In this document: in pieces, positions 16,944 through 25,212 of the stretch
Position numbering within the stretch: position 1 is the first letter of the stretch
Layout of the letters: each line of letters begins with the position of its first letter
Assembly: GCA_020436085.1 (NCBI GenBank)
Contig: JAGQYM010000005.1
Span: 62,001-126,000, forward strand
Length of the DNA stretch: 64,000 bases
Source of the DNA: Cyclobacteriaceae bacterium
GTDB taxonomy: Bacteria; Bacteroidota; Bacteroidia; Cytophagales; Cyclobacteriaceae
Direction of reading: 5' to 3'
Made by a program: the position numbers and the translations under genes
Notes under the pieces: generated by a model
Databases searched by the model: none
The model's input: the letters and a program-made list of their open reading frames with translations, nothing else
What the model was told of the DNA's origin: nothing

Positions 16944-19900
16944 CTAAAGTACAACGTTTACAATTTTTCCGGGTACAATTATCACTTTTTTAGGAGCCTT
17001 CCCTTCAGTCCATTTCTGCACAACTTCAGAAGCCAACACAAGTTTCTGCACATCTTCTCTTGGCATATCCAGTGCAAAATTCATTTTAGCGCGCACCTTT
17101 CCGTTGATTGAGATCGGGTATTCGAAAGAACTCTCCACCAGGTACTTCTCTTCCACTTTAGGATAACTGGCAAAACTCACACTCTCTTTGTGACCTAACT
17201 CTTCCCAGATTTCCTCGCACAAGTGAGGAGCGAAAGGAGAGAGGGCAATCACCAATGGCTCAAGCACACTTCTTTTTTTACACTTCAAAGACGTCAGTTC
17301 ATTAGCGCAAATCATGAACTCACTGACAGACGTATTGAAGGAAAAATTATCAATGTCTTGTTCAATCTTCTTGAGTGTTTTGTGCAACACTTTCAATTCC
17401 TGATCTGAAGGTTGATCATCACTCAGATCAAGTTTGCCTTGCTGGTCGTGAAATAGATTCCAAAATCTTCTCAAGAACTTGTAGACACCATCGATACCGC
17501 TGGTGTTCCACGGCTTGGACTGCTCCAATGGGCCGAGGAACATCTCGTACATTCTCAATGTGTCAGCGCCATAACTTTCAATGATCTTATCAGGATTGAT
17601 CACGTTGAAATATGACTTACTCATTTTCTCAATCGCTGATCCACAGAGATACTTGCCATCTTCCAATATGAATTCAGCGTTAGCAAAATCAGGCTTCCAT
17701 GTCTTAAACGCGTCAATATCAAGTTCGAATCCATTTACGATGTTAACATCAACATGTAAAGGATCAGTGTCGTACTTGTCTTTCAGGCCTGCCGACACAA
17801 ACTTATTAGTACCTCTTACTCTGTAAACAAACCTTGAATCTCCCGTTATCTTACCTTGGTTGATCAACTTCTTAAACGGCTCATCAAAATTCAGATAGCC
17901 CAAATCATGAAGTACCTTGATCCAAAGACGGGCATAAAGCAAGTGAGCTACTGCGTGTTCCGATCCTCCCACATAAACGTCAACCTGATTCCAGTAATCT
18001 AGCGCTTTGCGAGAAGCAAACTCACTGTCGTTGTGAGGATCCATGTACCGCAAGAAATACCACGCTGCTCCCGCGTGCGTGGGCATCGTATTCGAGTCAC
18101 GTTTTTCACCCGGACCAATGTTGATCCAGTCCGTTAGGTTGGCCAGTGGCCCTTCTCCATTACCTGACGGTTTAAATTCATTGGTGTCAGGAAGCTCAAG
18201 CGGTAGATCACTTTCCGCCATAGCGTAAGGCACATCATCTCTGAACACAACAGGGAAAGGCTCGCCCCAATAGCGTTGGCGGCTCCATCCTGCATCACGC
18301 ATCTTGTAGTTAACCTGACGCTCGCCAATACCCATCTCCTCAAGTTTTGCAATCACTTTTCCGATAGCATCCTTCATCTTCGTCCCGTTAAGGAAATCCG
18401 AATTAGTCAGGGTCGCCTCGTAGGTGGGATTGGCTTCTTCTCCGTTATAATGTTCACCAATGATGTTGGTGATGTTGATATCAAAATGTTTGGCAAAGCG
18501 ATGGTCTCTTTCATCTCCACAAGGCACACCCATGATGGCGCCCGTACCATACCCGGCCAGAACATACTCACTGATCCAGATCGGCACTTCTCGGTTATTA
18601 AAAGGATTGATGGCGTAGGCCCCCGTAAAGCAGCCCGTCACTTTTTTTACCTCCGACATGCGATCCACTTCAGATCGACTTTCAACGTAGGCCAGGTACT
18701 TGTCAATGTCAGCCTGTTGTGTTGGTGACGTAATTTTTTTTACCAAGGGATGTTCAGGAGCCAGAACCATAAAGTCAACCCCGAAGATGGTATCGGGACG
18801 GGTAGTGAAGACGGTGATCACCTCACCCCCCGGCCCCCTCTCCATTGGAGAGGGGGAGCTGAGTTCGATCTTAATTTTGTTCAAGACCCCCTTGGTATTA
18901 TTCAAAACTTCATTGTTAGAAAATCTGATTGTCCTAAATCCTTCGTGCGCGATAATTTGTTCTCGCTCAGCATCCTCTCTTTTTTGGAATTCATGGATCG
19001 GACCATCGACTTCGACCACCAATTTTTTCTCTATGCAAACAAAATCAACTATGAACTGAGCGATTGCATGCTGTCGTCTGAATTTATGCCCGAGTTTTCC
19101 ATTTCGAATTTCTTGCCAGAGGGTATCTTCCGCCTCAGTTGGAGCTTTTCTGTTTTCGCGAGCGTGCTCCTTTAGCTCTTCCCAAGAGCGTTTGTCTGCT
19201 GTGAAAACATGGTCTTGGATTGTTTCACTCGCTCCCCTCTCCTTTGGAGAGGGGTTGGGGGTGAGGCTAAAATGAATCAAAGCTCCTTCACTTCTCCCGA
19301 TCCAGTTGCGCTGAATTTCTTTCATCGACTCGCTGAAGTCAATTTCATCAAGCCCTTTCAGCAAACGCTCTGCGTATTCGGTGATGCGCAAACTCCACTG
19401 ACGCATTTGTCTTTTTACAACAGGGTAGCCACCGCGATAGCTAACACCGTTTATAACTTCATCGTTGGCCAGCACTGTACCCAACGCTTCGCACCAGTTT
19501 ACATCGGTGTACGCCAGATAAGCCAACCGATACTGCATCAGTATCTCGCGCTGTTTCTTCTCGTCAAAGTTTTTCCATTCCGCAGCGGAAAAATTCTGAA
19601 TCTCAAATTTGGAATTGGGCACTGCATATTTCGCGTTCCCCTCTTTTTCAAAGTTGGCAATCAAAGCCGAAATAGGTTCAGCCTTTTGTGTCACCCTGTT
19701 GAACCAACTGTCAAACAATTTTAAGAATATCCATTGCGTCCATTTATAGTATGAAGGATCACAAGTTCTTACCTCGCGACTCCAGTCGAACGAGAAACCG
19801 ATTCGGTCAAGTTGGTTGCGAAACGTGTCAATATTTTTTGCCGTTGAAATGGCAGGGTGAACTCCATGCTCCAGCGCGTACTGTTCTGCAGGAAGCCCAA

Positions 19901-20153
19901 AGGCATCGTAGCCCATAGGGTGCAGAACGTTAAATCCTTTTACTCTTTTGAAGCGAGCTACAATGTCGGTGGCGATATAGCCCAGCGGATGGCCCACGTG
20001 CAACCCTGCGCCAGAGGGGTAAGGAAACATGTCTAGTACATAGTACTTCGGCTTGGAGGTATTGTTTTCAGTTTTAAACACCTGCTTTTCCCGCCAATAG
20101 CTCTGCCATTTATCCTCGATCCGCTTGATCTCCTCTTTACTGTATTCCGTCAT
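16944..20153 (-). CDS. leuS: Leucyl-tRNA synthetase carrying an in-frame DUF559 endonuclease insert
   Basis: LeuRS charges tRNA-Leu with leucine. The class I signatures are intact: the HIGH-type HVGH at residues 52-55 and KMSKS at 843-847. The CP1 editing domain retains TTRPDT at 450-455 and Asp 547 in VPCGDERD. In that last motif the His usual in bacterial LeuRS is Gly. The protein has 1069 residues against about 920 expected. The excess is an insert of about 149 residues (roughly 296-444) between GRSEGALIHF and VITVFTTRPDT, where normal enzymes have a short hairpin loop at the base of CP1. The insert is a DUF559-type endonuclease domain bounded by inverted repeats. The whole frame has no stops. 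A TATTTTTG box lies upstream at 20182-20189. Confidence 0.95.
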   Translation of the reverse strand: MTEYSKEEIKRIEDKWQSYWREKQVFKTENNTSKPKYYVLDMFPYPSGAGLHVGHPLGYIATDIVARFKRVKGFNVLHPMGYDAFGLPAEQYALEHGVHPAISTAKNIDTFRNQLDRIGFSFDWSREVRTCDPSYYKWTQWIFLKLFDSWFNRVTQKAEPISALIANFEKEGNAKYAVPNSKFEIQNFSAAEWKNFDEKKQREILMQYRLAYLAYTDVNWCEALGTVLANDEVINGVSYRGGYPVVKRQMRQWSLRITEYAERLLKGLDEIDFSESMKEIQRNWIGRSEGALIHFSLTPNPSPKERGASETIQDHVFTADKRSWEELKEHARENRKAPTEAEDTLWQEIRNGKLGHKFRRQHAIAQFIVDFVCIEKKLVVEVDGPIHEFQKREDAEREQIIAHEGFRTIRFSNNEVLNNTKGVLNKIKIELSSPSPMERGPGGEVITVFTTRPDTIFGVDFMVLAPEHPLVKKITSPTQQADIDKYLAYVESRSEVDRMSEVKKVTGCFTGAYAINPFNNREVPIWISEYVLAGYGTGAIMGVPCGDERDHRFAKHFDINITNIIGEHYNGEEANPTYEATLTNSDFLNGTKMKDAIGKVIAKLEEMGIGERQVNYKMRDAGWSRQRYWGEPFPVVFRDDVPYAMAESDLPLELPDTNEFKPSGNGEGPLANLTDWINIGPGEKRDSNTMPTHAGAAWYFLRYMDPHNDSEFASRKALDYWNQVDVYVGGSEHAVAHLLYARLWIKVLHDLGYLNFDEPFKKLINQGKITGDSRFVYRVRGTNKFVSAGLKDKYDTDPLHVDVNIVNGFELDIDAFKTWKPDFANAEFILEDGKYLCGSAIEKMSKSYFNVINPDKIIESYGADTLRMYEMFLGPLEQSKPWNTSGIDGVYKFLRRFWNLFHDQQGKLDLSDDQPSDQELKVLHKTLKKIEQDIDNFSFNTSVSEFMICANELTSLKCKKRSVLEPLVIALSPFAPHLCEEIWEELGHKESVSFASYPKVEEKYLVESSFEYPISINGKVRAKMNFALDMPREDVQKLVLASEVVQKWTEGKAPKKVIIVPGKIVNVVL
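18821..18863. repeat. Left terminal inverted repeat with internal hairpin
   Basis: CCTCACCCCC is followed by a perfect 10-bp hairpin (CCCCCTCTCC at 18834-18843, loop ATT, GGAGAGGGGG at 18847-18856) and AGCTGAG. In the leuS frame it encodes the Ser/Pro/Glu/Gly-rich linker SSPSPMERGPGGE. Confidence 0.85.
19226..19266. repeat. Right terminal inverted repeat with internal hairpin
   Basis: This is the inverse of the left repeat. It contains the perfect 9-bp hairpin CCCCTCTCC (19234-19242), loop TTT, GGAGAGGGG (19246-19254) and ends in GGGGGTGAGG. In the leuS frame it encodes the linker LTPNPSPKERGAS. Confidence 0.85.
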
Positions 20154-20181
20154 TTTTGCTCTACCTGCTTAAAATAAAGGG

Positions 20182-20189
20182 CAAAAATA
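20182..20189 (-). promoter_or_regulatory. Predicted -7 box of leuS
   Basis: On the minus strand the box reads TATTTTTG followed by CCC, matching TAnnTTTG. It lies about 30 bases before the leuS ATG. No clear TTTG is seen at -33. Confidence 0.45.
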
Positions 20190-20236
20190 ACGTAAACGGG
20201 CGAGAAACCCAGATTATGAGCGTGACGCCAGAAGCG

Positions 20237-21535
20237 TTATTTCACCTTGGCAGGGTCAATTCTGGTGGGCGTATCCTGCCCGCTCACGATGGATGCCGCA
20301 CCGGCTGCAATCGCCCGAATAGTGGAGACGATATTCGCTATGTCCAGAGTTTCCACCTCATCATTTACAGTATGATAGTAGGGGTCCGAAGGAATTTGAT
20401 CTGTGGAAATGGAATGTGCCGGAACTCCAAGCCGGGCCAGCGTGGCATTGTCCGACCTGTAAAACAAGTTTTGCTCTATGTAAGGATCAGGGTAAAAATG
20501 GAACGGTGTTCCCTGAACATTTTTTTCCAGAATTTCACCTAAGCTACTTTTATCAAAGCCAGTAATGAACGCAGAGTTTGTTCCCCAGAGAGAAGGCTTG
20601 CCAATCATCTCGATGTTGAACATGGCTATGACCTGGTTCGGATCGAGTTGTTGGGAAAAGTATTTCGACCCAAAGCCTCCCACTTCTTCAGCAGTGAAGG
20701 CTACAAAGATGAGTGAGCGTTCATTAGACTTTAGTTTGCTGTAATACTTCGCTAAGGTGATCACCGCAGTTGTGCCTGAGGCATCGTCATCAGCACCATT
20801 TGCTATAGAGTCACCCTCAACAGCCGCTTGGATGCCAATGTGATCATAGTGACCGGAGAAGACAACGAATTCATCCTTACGTGATTTTCCTTCGATCATA
20901 CCCACAACGTTGCTCATATTAAGAATCTCAACTTTCTGCCTTGCCTCCGCATTGAGGCCGTCAGTATTTTGTAGACGTCCCAGGATGTAAAGCGAAGTGC
21001 TTTCAGTCCGTTCATCAACGCCTATAATTTTTGGACGACCCAGATAGTGCTTTGCTGTGTTGAAATTCTCCGCATGCTCGGGAGCCACAAACACCACCTT
21101 GTTACCAGGTTTTTTCTCCATCGCGCCAATAGTGAGAAATAGGTTTTGTCCAGCCCCGATACTATCAATAGTCGCACTCGCATCCATGTCGACTGTCTCT
21201 TTGGTAGAGCTAAAAATGAGAACAGAGTCAGGTAGGTTAACGCCATTGATGACCACCGCTAATTTCTCAAGGGAAATTCTCTTTTGTTGAAAACGCTGAC
21301 GATAGGATGTCACCCCGGGAAGCGGCTTCAGTTTGGCCTTTTGGAATTCCTTTTCGATAAAAGCAGCGGCCTTGTCAATGTCTGTAGGGCTTAAGGCAGA
21401 CCGCCCGCGCATTTCATCTGATGCCAGCTTGCTTATTATCCTTGACACATCCTTTTCCTTAATGATCTTTTCCACGGATTGAGACCAGGAAACGGACAAA
21501 CAGAACGTAAGAACAATGGTAATCAAGGAGCGCAT
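20237..21535 (-). CDS. M28-family zinc aminopeptidase, exported
   Basis: A 432-residue peptidase with a signal peptide ending near SVSWSQ. The two-zinc site of the M28 family is visible in order: the His of SGHYDHIG, the bridging Asp of NGADDDASGTT, Glu-Glu in AFTAEEVGGFGS, the Asp/Glu position in NIEMIGKP and the final His in DPYYHTVNDE. An inserted domain lies between the N terminus and the catalytic core (about residues 90-200), resembling a PA-type domain. It probably trims peptides in the periplasm or outside the cell. It ends 83 bp before leuS on the same strand and has its own upstream TATTTTTG box. Confidence 0.9.
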   Translation of the reverse strand: MRSLITIVLTFCLSVSWSQSVEKIIKEKDVSRIISKLASDEMRGRSALSPTDIDKAAAFIEKEFQKAKLKPLPGVTSYRQRFQQKRISLEKLAVVINGVNLPDSVLIFSSTKETVDMDASATIDSIGAGQNLFLTIGAMEKKPGNKVVFVAPEHAENFNTAKHYLGRPKIIGVDERTESTSLYILGRLQNTDGLNAEARQKVEILNMSNVVGMIEGKSRKDEFVVFSGHYDHIGIQAAVEGDSIANGADDDASGTTAVITLAKYYSKLKSNERSLIFVAFTAEEVGGFGSKYFSQQLDPNQVIAMFNIEMIGKPSLWGTNSAFITGFDKSSLGEILEKNVQGTPFHFYPDPYIEQNLFYRSDNATLARLGVPAHSISTDQIPSDPYYHTVNDEVETLDIANIVSTIRAIAAGAASIVSGQDTPTRIDPAKVK

Positions 21536-21555
21536 TGGTAGTTAGTTTAGGTGGC

Positions 21556-21563
21556 CAAAAATA
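21556..21563 (-). promoter_or_regulatory. Predicted -7 box of the M28 peptidase gene
   Basis: On the minus strand the box reads TATTTTTG followed by GCC, matching TAnnTTTG. It lies 20 bases before the ATG. There is no clear -33 TTTG. Confidence 0.4.
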
Positions 21564-21694
21564 AGCTTTTTGACTAAATCCGTTCCCTTCCATCTCAGTT
21601 CGCTACAGTTCATCCAGCCCAAGCCACAGCTCGGTCACTGTTTTTATTAGAGGTCTAACAGGCTCTTAATCTTTACACCGTAATCAACGGAAAA

Positions 21695-23848
21695 ATGAAA
21701 ATCCTTCTGACTGTATTGGGTGTAATTATTGGGTTTGAGGTGGCAGCACAAACGCTGGTAAAAGGCAAAGTGCTTGACGAAAAAGGTGAGGCTATTCCCG
21801 GTGCAAATATTTCAATTGACGGAACCTATGATGGTGCAAGCAGTGATATAAATGGTGAATTCAGTTTTCAGACATCCGAAGAAGGAGAACAAACGATCTC
21901 AGCATCCTTTGTTGGATACAAAACATATACTCAAAGCGTAAAACTTTCTGGCGCACTGTTACAACTCTCCATCACACTGAGAGAGGAAATCAATCAACTT
22001 GATGCCGTTGTAATTTCTGCGGGAGCGTTCACTGCAGGAGAAGAGAAAAGACGAACTATCCTTAAGGCCGTTGATATCGCATCAACTGCCGGAGCTACAG
22101 CCGACATCGCGGGCGCACTGAATACGTTGCCCGGAACACAAAAAGTAGGGGAGAGCGGAAGGTTGTTCGTACGTGGAGGTGATGGCAACGAGACCAGAAC
22201 TTTCATCGATGGCTTGATGGTACTCAACGCCTACAATCCGACTGCACCCAATACACCCTCTCGCGGAAGATTCCTCCCCTTCATGTTCAAGGGTACCAGC
22301 TTCAGCACTGGCGGTTACTCCGCTGAATACGGTCAGGCATTGTCATCCGCACTGGTACTGAATTCGAAAGATAAATCTGAACTAAATCAAACTGATTTTG
22401 GAATCCTGTCAGTGGGTGGCGATGTAGCTCATACCCACGCCTGGGATCATGCCTCTTTAGCGGGAAAGATTCAGTACACCAACATCCGGCCTTACTTCGG
22501 TCTGATAAATCAGCGCATGGATTGGATCAAGCCTCCTGTGTCCATCGAAGGCAGCTCAGCGTTTCGTCAGGAAACGGGAGAGAGTGGCATCGTCAAATTC
22601 TATGGCAATTTCAATCACACCAACTATTCGCTCTATCAGCATGATATCGCTGAACCTGCTCAAAAATTCTCATTTGACCTCACCAATAACTACGGCTATG
22701 GTAATGTAGCCTTCCTGCAGGCGCTGAATGAAAAATGGTCCGCACGTGGTGGCGTTTCTTACAACTATAACCACAACGACTTGCTCATCGATGGCAGCCC
22801 CGTAGATGAAATAGAAAAAGGCCTTCACGCCAAAACTGTGTTTGAAAATACAGTCTCAGATCGCGTGGAATTGAAATTTGGTCTGGAGCACATACTTGTT
22901 GACTACGAGGCGAGCCGTGTGGATAGCACACTTGGCCGTCAAGTGCAGCAGTATCAGGATCCGATAACGTCAGGTTTTGTCGAAGCAGAATTATATGCCA
23001 GCAAAAAATTGGTGGCAAGAACAGGAGTGCGCGGTGAGTATAGCCAGCGATTAGGCGATGCATTTGTAGATCCAAGAATTTCAGTTGCGTACAAACCTTT
23101 TCAGCAAGGCCAGTTTTCATTTGCCTATGGACGATTCAGGCAAACTCCACAAAGTATTTACGTTAGAGCCGAATCCAATTTACGACCAGAGACAGCCGAA
23201 CACTTCATCCTTAACTACCAACTGGTAAATGACAAACGCACATTTCGCACTGAGCTTTATTATAAACGATACAGTGACCTGGTAAAATTTGTCAATGGCA
23301 ATCCTAACAATCTTACCAACTCCGGACGCGGGTATGCAAAAGGTTTTGAATTTTTCTGGAGAGACAATGCCACTTTCAAAAATCTCGACTACTGGATTTC
23401 ATACTCCTATCTGGACACAGAACGTGATTACCTGGACTACCCTGTAGCCTCGACTCCATCATTTGCATCTACTCATAATTTTTCAGTTGTTGGAAAGAGG
23501 TATGTCTCCGCAATCAAGTCGCAGCTAGGTGTTACATACTCGGTCAGCAGCCCAAGAACTTATCACAACCCGAACATGGAAGGATTCAACAATAGCAGAA
23601 CTCCGTGCTATCAAGACCTGAGTATGAATATTTCTTATTTACCAAAACCATTCTTAATTATTCACGCATCCGTCACCAACGTGTTGGGACGTGACAATGT
23701 ATTTGGGTACGAATACAGCAGCACACCCGATGTCAACGGCATTTTTGCCGGGCGACCAATCAAGTTACCCGCTACACGATTCCTTTTTCTTGGAGTATTC
23801 ATCACACTTTCAAAAAATAAATCCATTAACCAATTACCGAACTTATAA
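21695..23848 (+). CDS. TonB-dependent receptor with carboxypeptidase-regulatory-like domain
   Basis: A 717-residue outer-membrane receptor. A signal peptide (to EVAAQ) is followed by a carboxypeptidase-regulatory-like beta-sandwich (about residues 20-105, with VKGKVLDEKGEAIPGANI and SFVGYKTYTQ). The plug domain comes next (about 110-230, including LNTLPGTQKVGESGRLFVRG and YSAEYGQALSSALVL). A 22-strand-type barrel ends with a hydrophobic strand near TRFLFLGVFITLS. There is no SusD partner, which argues against a polysaccharide utilisation locus. The ligand is unknown. It is followed after five bases by a TPR-like secreted protein and probably shares its transcript. Confidence 0.9.
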   Translation: MKILLTVLGVIIGFEVAAQTLVKGKVLDEKGEAIPGANISIDGTYDGASSDINGEFSFQTSEEGEQTISASFVGYKTYTQSVKLSGALLQLSITLREEINQLDAVVISAGAFTAGEEKRRTILKAVDIASTAGATADIAGALNTLPGTQKVGESGRLFVRGGDGNETRTFIDGLMVLNAYNPTAPNTPSRGRFLPFMFKGTSFSTGGYSAEYGQALSSALVLNSKDKSELNQTDFGILSVGGDVAHTHAWDHASLAGKIQYTNIRPYFGLINQRMDWIKPPVSIEGSSAFRQETGESGIVKFYGNFNHTNYSLYQHDIAEPAQKFSFDLTNNYGYGNVAFLQALNEKWSARGGVSYNYNHNDLLIDGSPVDEIEKGLHAKTVFENTVSDRVELKFGLEHILVDYEASRVDSTLGRQVQQYQDPITSGFVEAELYASKKLVARTGVRGEYSQRLGDAFVDPRISVAYKPFQQGQFSFAYGRFRQTPQSIYVRAESNLRPETAEHFILNYQLVNDKRTFRTELYYKRYSDLVKFVNGNPNNLTNSGRGYAKGFEFFWRDNATFKNLDYWISYSYLDTERDYLDYPVASTPSFASTHNFSVVGKRYVSAIKSQLGVTYSVSSPRTYHNPNMEGFNNSRTPCYQDLSMNISYLPKPFLIIHASVTNVLGRDNVFGYEYSSTPDVNGIFAGRPIKLPATRFLFLGVFITLSKNKSINQLPNL

Positions 23849-23853
23849 ACACA

Positions 23854-24495
23854 ATGATTATGAAACCTTATGTAATGATTTTAGCAATGAGCCTGTTGAC
23901 TCAGATGAGTTGGGCCAACGATAAGTATGAACAGGCAATGTTGAAAAACATAGAAGCCGTGTACGATGCAGAGACGCCCGAAAGTATTCAGCAGGCAGTG
24001 AATACCTTTGAAAGAATTGGAGGCGCAGAAAAAGACAAGTGGGAGCCATTCTACTACGCATCTTTTGGATACATAATGATGTCGGTTCGCGAGCAGGATG
24101 CGATGAAGAAAGATGGTTTGCTCGACAAAGCGCAGGAGGTTTTGAAGAAAGCCTCCGCCATTAACGCGCAGGAGTCTGAGATTGTAGCGCTTGAAGGTTT
24201 TATATACATGATGAAAGTTGCAGTCGATCCAGCTTCAAGGGGCCAGCAGTATTCAGGTCTCGCCATGCAAACTTTTGGAAAAGCATTGGGAATGAATCCC
24301 GAAAACCCACGAGCATTGGCAATGATGGCGCAGATGGAGTTGGGAACTGCACAGTTCTTTAAGTCACCGATTGACAAAGCTTGCGCAACAGCGCGAGGTG
24401 CTTTGGAAAAATTCGATAGCTTTCAATCCAGCAACCCTCTTGCTCCTCGCTGGGGACGTCACAACGCAATGATGGTTGTCAACCAGTGTAAATAA
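23854..24495 (+). CDS. Exported TPR-like protein of unknown function
   Basis: A 213-residue protein with a signal peptide ending at MSWAN. The mature part consists of helix pairs of TPR size, for example AQEVLKKASAINAQESEIVA and QTFGKALGMNPENPRALAMM, so it is probably a periplasmic scaffold. It starts five bases after the TonB-dependent receptor and very likely works with it or its cargo. A strong hairpin terminator follows at 24505, separating it from the next genes. Confidence 0.75.
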   Translation: MIMKPYVMILAMSLLTQMSWANDKYEQAMLKNIEAVYDAETPESIQQAVNTFERIGGAEKDKWEPFYYASFGYIMMSVREQDAMKKDGLLDKAQEVLKKASAINAQESEIVALEGFIYMMKVAVDPASRGQQYSGLAMQTFGKALGMNPENPRALAMMAQMELGTAQFFKSPIDKACATARGALEKFDSFQSSNPLAPRWGRHNAMMVVNQCK

Positions 24496-24504
24496 ACTTA
24501 TAGC

Positions 24505-24540
24505 AATGCCATGCCTGCCAAGGCGTGGCATTTTATTTTA
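24505..24540 (+). terminator. Rho-independent terminator after the receptor/TPR operon
   Basis: An 11-bp stem with one T-G pair (24505-24515 with 24522-24532), a TGCCAA loop and a T-rich tail. An ATG at 24525 lies inside the stem, so the next gene must start downstream, at 24546. Confidence 0.75.
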
Positions 24541-24545
24541 AAATA

Positions 24546-25199
24546 ATGATAACCCTTCTCACTTATCTGCACATCATAGCCGGAGTTATTTCATTAATCG
24601 TAGCACCGATCGCTTTAGCAGTAGCTAAGGGAGGTTACGTTCACCGCCTCACCGGGAAAATTTTTTTCTGGTGTATGACAACCATTTTTGTTTCCGCAAT
24701 CATTCTCTCCACGTTGAAGAGCATTCCCTTCCTTCTCATGATTGCAATCTTTAGTTACTACTCCGTCATCGTGGGCTATCGCAGCGTCCATCAAAAAGCA
24801 GTCGACCCTAAACACCGGGTGAAATGGTATGATTGGTTCGCTGTCACTATATCCGGATTGTTTAACTTGGCATTTGTGACTTGGGGTTCCTTACATATCA
24901 TCGAAGGTAACTTTCTCCATTATCTGGCCATCGGATTTGGAACAGGAGGATTGCTCGTAGTGTGGAGTCAAATTAGAATGTTTACCAGAACCTATTCAGA
25001 CAGACGCCAATGGCTCTATGCTCATATTGGCAACATGACAGGCGGATTCATTGCCTCCGTCACCGCGTTCTCAACTCAGGTTTTAACTTTCCTTCCCGAT
25101 GCGTTTCAATGGATATGGCCAAGCCTGGTTGGAGTGCCCATTATTTTCTATTGGATAAAAAGAGAGCGAGAAAAAGTGAAAGTGCAACCTATCATTTGA
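24546..25199 (+). CDS. DUF2306-like multipass membrane protein
   Basis: A 217-residue inner-membrane protein with about seven hydrophobic segments. The N-terminal LHIIAGVISLIVAPIALAV, the loop HRLTGKIFFW and RRQWLYAHIGNMTGGFIASV fit DUF2306-like predicted membrane proteins. The function is unknown. The longer frame from 24525 is rejected because that ATG lies within a terminator stem; ATG 24546 gives a natural membrane start, MITLLTYLHI. It lies 13 bp before the LytS-like kinase and may belong to the same transcript. Confidence 0.75.
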   Translation: MITLLTYLHIIAGVISLIVAPIALAVAKGGYVHRLTGKIFFWCMTTIFVSAIILSTLKSIPFLLMIAIFSYYSVIVGYRSVHQKAVDPKHRVKWYDWFAVTISGLFNLAFVTWGSLHIIEGNFLHYLAIGFGTGGLLVVWSQIRMFTRTYSDRRQWLYAHIGNMTGGFIASVTAFSTQVLTFLPDAFQWIWPSLVGVPIIFYWIKREREKVKVQPII

Positions 25200-25212
25200 T
25201 CTCTAAAAACAG

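Larger units (their letters stand above)
18821..19266 (-). mobile_element. Palindrome-bounded DUF559 endonuclease element inserted in frame in leuS
   Basis: A 446-bp segment begins with CCTCACCCCC and ends with GGGGGTGAGG, its inverse. Each end is a repeat of about 42 bp (18821-18863 and 19226-19266, inverted) containing a perfect hairpin. Between them lies a DUF559 domain. Its features are PTEAEDTLWQEIRNGKLG, KFRRQHAI, FIVDFVC with Asp 370, VVEVDG with Glu 381 and Asp 383, and RFSNNEVLNN (LeuRS numbering). This is the expected PD-(D/E)XK arrangement related to Vsr. There is no ATG in the frame within the domain, so it appears to be made only as part of LeuRS. No intein splice motifs and no transposase are present. 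That the segment is or was mobile is inference from the repeats and the position. Confidence 0.75.

Noticed and set aside
18750-19175. Open frames on the plus strand opposite the leuS insert
   Set aside because: They are antisense shadows of leuS and the DUF559 domain; their products look like no protein family.
18821-19266. The leuS insert as an intein or intron
   Set aside because: There is no Cys/Ser splice start or His-Asn end motif, and the insert is stop-free in frame, so intein or self-splicing intron models do not fit.
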